From assembly GCA_910587505.1 (NCBI GenBank), contig CAJULD010000004.1:42985-106984 (forward strand): DNA of 64,000 nt, given 5' to 3'. A program made the position numbers and the translations under genes. Under the pieces are notes generated by a model. It saw only the letters and a program-made list of their open reading frames with translations, searched no databases and was not told the DNA's origin. The stretch's first letter is position 1, and the number at the start of each line of letters is the position of its first letter. The DNA is from an uncultured Oscillospiraceae bacterium (GTDB lineage: Bacteria > Bacillota > Clostridia > Oscillospirales > Oscillospiraceae). Shown one piece after another: positions 58,342 through 64,000 of this stretch.

Positions 58342-59550
58342 ATGGAAACTGTGAAGCGTGAGTTTTCCTGTGTCCGCGGCGGTCTGACCATCCGGGGGAC
58401 GGAGTACCGGCCGGAGGGGGACGGGCGGTTCCCGGCGGTCGTCATCAGCCACGGGTTCACCGGGACGGGCGGCGACATCGCCCACTATGCCCGGCAGCTT
58501 GCCGGGTGGGGCTTTGCCGCCTACGTTTTCGATTTCTGCGGCGGGAGCACCCGGAGCGCCAGCGACGGACGCTTTCAGGACATGACCGTCCTCACCGAGG
58601 TGGAGGACCTGGCGGCCGTCGTGGAGTATGTCCGCCATCTGCCCTGCATCGACGCGGGGGCGCTGTCCCTGATGGGATGCAGTCAGGGCGGATTCGTCAG
58701 CGCCCTGTTCGCCGCGGAGCACCCGGACCTGGTCAGCCGCCTGCTCCTGTTCTATCCCGCCCTGTGCATCCCGGAGGACGCCCGGCGGGGGAACATGCTG
58801 ATGTACGCCTTTGACCCGGATAACGTCCCGGAACTGATTCCCCCGGTGCTTCCGGAGGGCTTTCCCCCGGAGGCGGCCCGGTCCATGGAGCCCATCGGCC
58901 GCGCCTATGTGACCAGCGTTCAGAAAATGGACGCCTTTTCCGCCGTCGCCTCCTACCCCGGCCCGGTGCTCATTGTCCACGGCGACAGGGACGACGCCGT
59001 CAACGTGGTCAACTCCCGCCGGGCCCAGACGGCGTATCACTCCGTGCGTCCCCTGCGCTGCCAGCTGGCGGAGATCACCGGCGCGGGCCACGGGTTCCGG
59101 GAGCTGGAGGACGTCCACGCCATGGAGCTGGCCCGTGAGTTCCTCCGGGGCGGAACCAACGTCATCAGCGTGGACGTGGTCCTGACCGGCCTGAGCCGGG
59201 AGGAGCAGGGGGAGGAAACCGTCCTGACCATTCCCTTCGGCGGCGTGGTCCGGACCCCCTTCTTCTCCGGCATGGTGCAGCCCGGCGCGGCGGATATCCA
59301 GCGCTGGCAGGGCTCCCGGGCAATCCGCCTGTGCGCCGACTACATTGTTAAAGGTACGGACTACACCGGCGCGCCCTGTCAGATTCACATCGTCAACGAG
59401 GACACGGGCGGCGGCTGGCATCCCACCGTCACCACCGACAGCCGGGCGCTGGATTTCCTCAACGGCGCGGCGTGTACCGAATCCCTGGAGATTCGCCGGG
59501 TGGGCCCCGTGGTCCGCATCTTTGCCCCGCTGCCGGATTCGTTTTTCTGA
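58342..59550 (+). CDS. Alpha/beta hydrolase fused to a DUF3237-like domain
   Basis: Residues 1-~265 are a dienelactone/feruloyl-esterase-like alpha/beta hydrolase: oxyanion VVISHGFTGTGG, nucleophile elbow SLMGCSQGGFVS, acid in VLIVHGDRDDAVN, and histidine in GAGHGFRELEDVH. Residues ~270-402 look like a DUF3237 beta-barrel (VRTPFFSGMVQPGAADIQRW, RALDFLNGAACT, the closing VVRIFAPL), a domain of unknown function. The fusion is uncommon to my knowledge. AGGAGG precedes the ATG. It is a single gene with its own promoter, 140 bases before the Nif3-like gene. Confidence 0.82.
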   Translation: METVKREFSCVRGGLTIRGTEYRPEGDGRFPAVVISHGFTGTGGDIAHYARQLAGWGFAAYVFDFCGGSTRSASDGRFQDMTVLTEVEDLAAVVEYVRHLPCIDAGALSLMGCSQGGFVSALFAAEHPDLVSRLLLFYPALCIPEDARRGNMLMYAFDPDNVPELIPPVLPEGFPPEAARSMEPIGRAYVTSVQKMDAFSAVASYPGPVLIVHGDRDDAVNVVNSRRAQTAYHSVRPLRCQLAEITGAGHGFRELEDVHAMELAREFLRGGTNVISVDVVLTGLSREEQGEETVLTIPFGGVVRTPFFSGMVQPGAADIQRWQGSRAIRLCADYIVKGTDYTGAPCQIHIVNEDTGGGWHPTVTTDSRALDFLNGAACTESLEIRRVGPVVRIFAPLPDSFF

Positions 59551-59690
59551 AACCGCCCGCAAAGCGGGAGAACGAAAAACTGCGGGAATCATATATTCTG
59601 CGGCGCAGTATGGCGGGAAGAGGACCGGCCAGACGGCGTTCAGCGGTGATGAATACAGGTTTTTAATCAGGAACAGGAGGAGTATTTCCA

Positions 59691-60557
59691 ATGAAAAACA
59701 GAGAAGTTATCGAAAAAATTCTGGCCTACCACCCCCGGCTGCCCGATTACCACGGCTGCGACGAGTGGAAGTCCGGCGACCCGGAGGCCGAATGCACCGG
59801 CATTGTCACCGCGCTGGTCCCCACCGTAGAGGTGATCCGAAAGACCGCCGCGCTGGGGGCCAACCTGCTCATCGTCCACGAGCCCACCTTTTACACCTCC
59901 GCCGACAAAGGCGGGTGGTACGAGGATTTTCCCAACGCCGTCTACGAGGAGAAAAAGGCCCTGCTTGACCGCCACGGTATCGCCATCTGGCGGGATCACG
60001 ACCACATGCACGCCCACGATCCCGACGGCATTTTCACCGGCGTTCTCAAATATCTGGGCTGGTCCGGCCATGCCCGGACCGATCACTCCTCCGGGGGCTT
60101 CGCCCATTTCATCGTCGATCTGCCCCATGAAATGACGGTGGAGGCGCTGTGCCGCCATATCATCTCCTCTATCGGCATGAACGGCGTGCGCTACATCGGC
60201 AATCCCGGGGATACGGTCCGCTCCGTGGCCATTGTGGGCCATCTGTACCCCATGGACTTCGGGATCCGGCACGCCGACGGGACGCCCGCGGAGTACAGCG
60301 TGCAGATCATCCGGACCCTGGAGGAGCAGGTGGACGTGATCCTGCCCGGCGAGATCATCGAGTGGACCGTGCTGTCCTACATCCGGGACGCCGTGCAGCA
60401 GGGGCGGACGAAAGCGATGGTAAACATCGGCCACCTCAACTGGGAGGAGCTGGGGATGAAGTACGCGCAGGAGTGGGTGGGAGAGCTGGTGGGTCCCGGA
60501 CTCCCCGTGACCTGGGTTCCCTCCGGGGATATGTACCGCTACGTGACGGGCGGCTGA
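59691..60557 (+). CDS. Nif3-like dinuclear metal centre protein
   Basis: The 288-residue protein belongs to the Nif3 (GTP cyclohydrolase I type 2-like) superfamily, named for hexameric rings with two metals per subunit. Histidines that fit metal binding are in ANLLIVHEPTFYTS, RDHDHMHAHDPDG and NIGHLNWEELGM. Activity of family members is not well defined. It is shorter than the classic YqfO-type proteins because the inserted PII-like domain is absent. GAACAGGAGGAG precedes the ATG. Only the adjacent hydrolase gene hints at a metabolic role. Confidence 0.82.
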   Translation: MKNREVIEKILAYHPRLPDYHGCDEWKSGDPEAECTGIVTALVPTVEVIRKTAALGANLLIVHEPTFYTSADKGGWYEDFPNAVYEEKKALLDRHGIAIWRDHDHMHAHDPDGIFTGVLKYLGWSGHARTDHSSGGFAHFIVDLPHEMTVEALCRHIISSIGMNGVRYIGNPGDTVRSVAIVGHLYPMDFGIRHADGTPAEYSVQIIRTLEEQVDVILPGEIIEWTVLSYIRDAVQQGRTKAMVNIGHLNWEELGMKYAQEWVGELVGPGLPVTWVPSGDMYRYVTGG

Positions 60558-60650
60558 TTCTTTTTAACACGCTGTGGCCGGGCCGGGCTCTGTTCCGGCC
60601 CGGCCTTTCTTCCGCGTCAGAACTGAATATGGCAAAGGTTATGAAACAGG

Positions 60651-60694
60651 CCGGAAGCGGTTTGAAAAAGTATACTTTTTCAAACCGCTTCCGG
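60651..60694. repeat. 44-bp perfect loopless palindrome
   Basis: The 22-base half CCGGAAGCGG...AAAAAGTA is followed at once by its exact complement, centred on GTATAC at 60672/60673. It may serve as a bidirectional terminator with T-rich arms after the Nif3 gene. Confidence 0.85.
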
Positions 60695-60774
60695 CTTCTG
60701 TTTACACCCTTATAATCGGCTGCTGCCGGAAAAAAATAAGAGGTTTTCGCAACTTTTTCCAAATCAAATTTTCC

Positions 60775-60798
60775 TTTGAAAAAGTATACTTTTTCAAA
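60775..60798. repeat. 24-bp palindrome sharing the same core
   Basis: TTTGAAAAAGTA and its complement, centred on GTATAC: the core of the palindrome at 60651-60694, repeated 114 bases downstream without the GC-rich arms. Confidence 0.85.
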
Positions 60799-60888
60799 AC
60801 TCAACCTTTCGCCCCTTTTCGGGGCGGTCCGCTTCCCGCCTGGAATCAGACGCAAGGAACTGCGAAGCAATGAACTAAGGAGGCCGTT

Positions 60889-61110
60889 ATGCTGAAATTA
60901 TCCCTGACTACCGGCGAATATCTCACCATCGGCGACAATGTGGTCGTCCAGGTCTACCGCTCGGAGGGCGGGCGCACCTATCTTGCCATCGACGCCCCCA
61001 GAGAGATCCCCGTGGTCCGCGGCAGCGTGCTGGAGCGGGAGGGCGGACGGCGTCCGGAGCGCCTTGCGAAGGTGAAGCCCAGAGGGCACCAGTCGGAATT
61101 CCCTGTTTAG
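60889..61110 (+). CDS. csrA: CsrA family RNA-binding regulator, divergent
   Basis: The 73-residue protein aligns with CsrA: MLKLSLTTGEYLTIGDNVVVQV for the first strands, YLAIDAPREIPVVRG for the 'RIGIDAPKDVxVHREE' strand, with Arg at the RNA-binding position but Val for the usual His before it, and a longer basic tail. CsrA dimers bind GGA motifs in mRNA leaders and block translation; in Bacillus CsrA controls flagellin (hag) in partnership with FliW. Here it sits 154 bases upstream of a flagellin gene, which suggests the same link. AAGGAGG precedes the ATG. Confidence 0.83.
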   Translation: MLKLSLTTGEYLTIGDNVVVQVYRSEGGRTYLAIDAPREIPVVRGSVLEREGGRRPERLAKVKPRGHQSEFPV

Positions 61111-61139
61111 ATTTCTTCCGGCTGACGAGCCGGTGGGAA

Positions 61140-61166
61140 TAAATTTTCCGCGCCAAACCCGATGAT
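61140..61166 (+). promoter_or_regulatory. SigD/sigma-28-type promoter of the flagellin gene
   Basis: TAAA (61140-61143) and CCCGATGA (61158-61165) lie 14 bases apart, near the TAAA-N14/15-GCCGATAA consensus. The leader to the flagellin ATG is about 90 bases and includes several GGA trinucleotides, including the AAGGAGT ribosome site. Confidence 0.65.
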
Positions 61167-61264
61167 CCGCCAAAGGCCAAGGCGGTCAGAGCGTTTGGAA
61201 CCACAACAAAATGTGCTGGCGCATGATGCGGGGCACAATAAATTCTGTAAAGGAGTACTATACC

Positions 61265-63886
61265 ATGCGTATTCAACACAACATTGCTGCGATGAACGCC
61301 TATCGCAACTACAACACCAACACCAGCGCCGTTTCCAAGAATCTGGAAAAGCTGTCCTCCGGCTACAAGATCAACCGTGCCGGTGACGACGCTGCCGGTC
61401 TTGCCATTTCCGAGAAAATGCGCGCTCAGATCTCCGGTCTGAACGCTGCCAGCAAGAACGTCAAGGACGGCATCTCCCTGGTGAAGACCGCCGAGGGCGC
61501 CATGCAGGAAGTGCAGGACATGCTCAACCGTATGGTCACCCTGGCTACCCAGTCCGCCAACGGCACCTATGACAACGAAGTGGACCGTCTGAACCTCCAG
61601 AAGGAAGTGGACCAGCTCCGCTCCGAAATCAACCGCATCGCCGACTCCGCCAACTTCAACGGCATCAAGCTGCTGGACGGCACTCAGGAGATCAAGACCA
61701 GCTATCAGCTCTCCAGCCCCACCGAGGGTGCCGATTCCGACCGCGTGTCCGCCGGCGGCATTTTCCAGGTGGTGTCCGACGGCCAGCTGGGCGTGGATCC
61801 CCAGGCCGGCGTGTTCACCTATGACCTCAGCCAGCTGAAGATCACCGTTCCCGAGGATAACGGCGCTGACGGCGCTGCCGCCGCTGCCGCCGGAGATGGC
61901 GCCCAGCCTGCGGTTAAGGCCAAGTATGAGTTTGCTCTTAACGGTAAGGTGGAAGCGGATCTTGATGGTAAGAAAATCGACAATCAGGCCATCACTTGGG
62001 ACGCTAACGGCATTGATGATACCATGGATGCCTTCGTTACTGCTTATAACGCTGATAATACCAAAGAGTATGTGGCAAGCTGGGATCAGGCAAATGGCAA
62101 GCTTGTTCTGGAGGCAAAGACTGCGGGCGCGATTGGAGAGAGCGGCCCCGCCGACGCGCCTGGAACCGATATTGACGGTGTGACTGCTGATGAGGCTGTC
62201 GCGGGCGCAGAGGCTGTGGAAGGCGGCGACCAGGAGCCCGAGCCCACGCCCGCGGTTGCTGCCGAGTATGAAATCGATCTTACCGGCAAGGTTCAGGGAG
62301 ATCTTACCGGCAAGAAGATCGACGGCGTTGATATTACCTGGACCAACGACCTCGACACCACCATGGCCGACTTTGTCACTACGTACAATGGTACTGCCGA
62401 CAAAGAGTATACAGCTGCCTGGGCGGGTGGCAAGCTCACTCTGACCGCCAAGACTCCCGGCGCTGTCGGCGGAGACGGTCCTACCAACGCCCCGACGACT
62501 GATATTACTGGCGTCACTGTTACTGAGAAGACAGAGGGCGTGGACGGAACAACTCCTCCGGAGGAGGAAGAGACCACCGGCGCCTACACCATCTCTCTGG
62601 GCGCGCACGAGATCACGCTGAACCTGAAGCCCGGCGAGTACTCCGGCGCGGATCTGGCCAAGGAAATCGCCACCGCTCTGAACGCCGCTGCCAAGAACGC
62701 CGCCAGGGGTGACGACGCTCCCGAAGCGCCCGCCGATCCCGACGCTCCCGCTGTTGCGGCTGACGTACCCGGCGACGCTCACGCTGAGTGGGACGGCACG
62801 CTGGCTGGCGCGGCCTTCACCGCTTCCTTCAACGGCAGCACCCTGACCATCACCATGGACGAGGCCCCCACGGAGCCCTGGGCCGAGGACATGACCATCA
62901 AGTTCTCCGACGGCAACGGCAACGGCGGCGAGCAGTTCAAGCCCACCGTCCTGGTCGAGCCCGTGGACAACACCACCAACCGTCAGTATGCCCAGGCCAC
63001 TCTGGATCTGAGCAAGATGAACATCAAGGACGGCACCTCCATCCAGATCGGCAACAGCACCTACACCTTCGCCGTCGGTTCCGACAGCCGGTTCAAGGGC
63101 GTTTCCAACGTGGTGGATCTGACCGACCTGACCCAGAAGCAGCTCACCAAGCCCGCTGATGGCGATGCTACCAAGGCTGCCTGGAACAGCGCCATCATCA
63201 CCGCCGCCAACCGTCTGAGCAAGGCCGCTTCCGCCAACAGCTCCTTCCTGGTCGGTTCTGACACCAACGGCGTGATCAGCCTGACCGAGAAGGAAGGCGC
63301 GATCGACTACGCCGTCAACAACCTGGCCGGTGCGGACGGCAAGGGCACCGCCGGCGAGGGCAACAGCATCAAGGACAATAAGAGCCACAACGCCGAAGGC
63401 GCCGCCGGCGCTCACGCAAAGAATGCCGACGCCACCGTCAGCGACTGGAAGGGCCTTGTGAAGTGGGGCCAGGCCAGCGTTTCCGGCAGCGGCCTCACCC
63501 TCCAGATCGGCGACACCTCCGACAGCTATAACCAGCTGATCGTCAACATCGGCGACATCCACACCAAGGCCCTGGGCATCGACAATATCGATATCAGCAC
63601 CCAGGCCGGCGCGCAGGCCGCCGTTGATACCATCAAGGACGCCATCAACAGCGTTTCCAGCATCCGCGGTACTCTGGGCGCCACCCAGAACCGTCTGGAG
63701 CACACCGCCAACAACCTGTCCGTGATGGCAGAGAACATCCAGGACGCCGAGTCCACCATCCGCGACACCGACATCGCCGAGGAAATGATGGCCTACACCA
63801 AGAACAACATCCTGGTGCAGTCCGCCCAGGCCATGCTGGCCCAGGCCAACCAGATTCCTCAGGGCGTTCTCCAGCTGCTGGGCTGA
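61265..63886 (+). CDS. Flagellin with expanded central region
   Basis: Flagellin subunits are exported through the flagellum and assemble into the filament. The conserved ends are intact: residues 1-~140 (MRIQHNIAAMNAYRN, SSGYKINRAGDDAAGLAISEKMR, NRIADSANFNGIKLLDG) and ~755-873 (ALGIDNIDIS, NRLEHTANNLSVMAENIQDAESTIRDTDIAEEM, QANQIPQGVLQLLG). The ~600-residue central part is about twice the size seen in ordinary long flagellins. It contains two ~93-residue repeats (~218-310 and ~333-425: ALNGKVEADLDGKKID and DLTGKVQGDLTGKKID), an Ala-rich linker and later beta-rich domains. The gene starts after AAAGGAGT and follows the SigD-type promoter. Confidence 0.97.
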   Translation: MRIQHNIAAMNAYRNYNTNTSAVSKNLEKLSSGYKINRAGDDAAGLAISEKMRAQISGLNAASKNVKDGISLVKTAEGAMQEVQDMLNRMVTLATQSANGTYDNEVDRLNLQKEVDQLRSEINRIADSANFNGIKLLDGTQEIKTSYQLSSPTEGADSDRVSAGGIFQVVSDGQLGVDPQAGVFTYDLSQLKITVPEDNGADGAAAAAAGDGAQPAVKAKYEFALNGKVEADLDGKKIDNQAITWDANGIDDTMDAFVTAYNADNTKEYVASWDQANGKLVLEAKTAGAIGESGPADAPGTDIDGVTADEAVAGAEAVEGGDQEPEPTPAVAAEYEIDLTGKVQGDLTGKKIDGVDITWTNDLDTTMADFVTTYNGTADKEYTAAWAGGKLTLTAKTPGAVGGDGPTNAPTTDITGVTVTEKTEGVDGTTPPEEEETTGAYTISLGAHEITLNLKPGEYSGADLAKEIATALNAAAKNAARGDDAPEAPADPDAPAVAADVPGDAHAEWDGTLAGAAFTASFNGSTLTITMDEAPTEPWAEDMTIKFSDGNGNGGEQFKPTVLVEPVDNTTNRQYAQATLDLSKMNIKDGTSIQIGNSTYTFAVGSDSRFKGVSNVVDLTDLTQKQLTKPADGDATKAAWNSAIITAANRLSKAASANSSFLVGSDTNGVISLTEKEGAIDYAVNNLAGADGKGTAGEGNSIKDNKSHNAEGAAGAHAKNADATVSDWKGLVKWGQASVSGSGLTLQIGDTSDSYNQLIVNIGDIHTKALGIDNIDISTQAGAQAAVDTIKDAINSVSSIRGTLGATQNRLEHTANNLSVMAENIQDAESTIRDTDIAEEMMAYTKNNILVQSAQAMLAQANQIPQGVLQLLG

Positions 63887-63920
63887 TCCCCGCGGCAAAC
63901 GCTCATTCATTTACAGCACA

Positions 63921-63950
63921 GAGGGGACCGGGCATTCGCCCGGTCCCCTC
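63921..63950 (+). terminator. Hairpin after the flagellin gene
   Basis: A perfect 12-bp stem (GAGGGGACCGGG and its complement) with a 6-base loop, 34 bases past the stop codon. No T-run follows directly, but a second hairpin lies just beyond. Confidence 0.65.
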
Positions 63951-63958
63951 AGCCTGTC

Positions 63959-63988
63959 GAAAAAGTCTGCCAACTGGTAGACTTTTTC
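63959..63988. terminator. AT-rich hairpin with the GAAAAAGT core
   Basis: GAAAAAGTCTGCC pairs with GGTAGACTTTTTC (one G-T pair) over a 4-base loop. Its stem begins like the palindromes at 60651 and 60775 and its T-rich arm can act as a terminator on either strand. Confidence 0.65.
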
Positions 63989-64000
63989 ATGTAAAGATGA

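Larger units (their letters stand above)
60558..60888. other. Gene-free region with palindromes before csrA
   Basis: This stretch holds a 44-bp palindrome, a 24-bp palindrome and a small CGCCCC-TTTT-CGGGGCG hairpin near 60811-60828. AT-rich sequence between the palindromes could hold a csrA promoter, but no good -35/-10 pair was found by eye. Confidence 0.5.

Noticed and set aside
60923..63910. A 995-codon open frame on the minus strand opposite csrA and flagellin
   Set aside because: Gly/Val-rich antisense shadow of two clearly recognisable genes.

Overview
The window looks like the chromosome of a GC-rich, motile, anaerobic gut Firmicute, most likely an Oscillospiraceae (Oscillibacter/Flavonifractor/Dysosmobacter type). 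The reasons are strong AGGAGG ribosome binding sites, sigma-A promoters of TTGACA-N17-TATAAT type, YesM/YesN/LplB/YtcP-type sugar uptake genes, SLH cell-wall anchoring, a SigD-like flagellin promoter with CsrA beside it, and Rae1- and TetM-like proteins. The genus is inference. No rRNA genes and no CRISPR array were seen.

1-9 kb: end of a GNAT acetyltransferase, a small anchored protein, a PNPOx-like protein, an AT-rich GyrI-like protein, recA and a 42-aa membrane peptide. Convergent to these is an alpha-galactosidase/beta-galactosidase operon on the minus strand. 9-19 kb: a NodB-type deacetylase lipoprotein, a K+ uptake pair (TrkH/KtrB- and KtrA-like) coupled to a LysR regulator, an NCS2 purine permease, an MscS channel, a truncated CPT-like kinase fragment, a DUF2156-GNAT fusion and glutaminase. 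19-25 kb: a chemoreceptor, an FMN reductase, then a decayed mobile-element zone (tnpV with an in-frame stop, an XRE/ABC chimera, a secreted protein with a mutated start, a minus-strand tail fragment), a tyrosine phosphatase and four tRNA genes (Met, Glu, Val, Pro).

25-36 kb: cardiolipin synthase, a TetM/EF-G-like GTPase fused to a Rae1-like NYN endonuclease domain, an SLH surface protein, 4-alpha-glucanotransferase and an esterase. 36.9-60.5 kb: a large glycan/ester uptake and degradation locus. On the minus strand, in transcription order, it holds a solute-binding lipoprotein, YesM-like kinase, YesN-like regulator, a membrane protein, two permeases, a serine hydrolase, a deacetylase, a YesL protein and an MsmX-like ATPase. 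Divergent from it are a type-B carboxylesterase, a P-loop kinase and a GH13_18 phosphorylase-like enzyme. Then follow two SGNH esterases, a CE1-like esterase, a MATE exporter, an alpha/beta hydrolase-DUF3237 fusion and a Nif3-like protein. The locus is unusually rich in esterases and poor in glycosidases. 60.6-64 kb: strong palindromes, csrA, a SigD-type promoter and an 873-aa flagellin with an internal domain duplication.

The main leads are the GTPase-Rae1 fusion with a possible attenuator in front of it, a family of ~87-bp hairpin repeats (two full copies and one half copy), a loopless 44-bp palindrome, the esterase-rich locus, and 21-bp-spaced direct repeats in its divergent control region.
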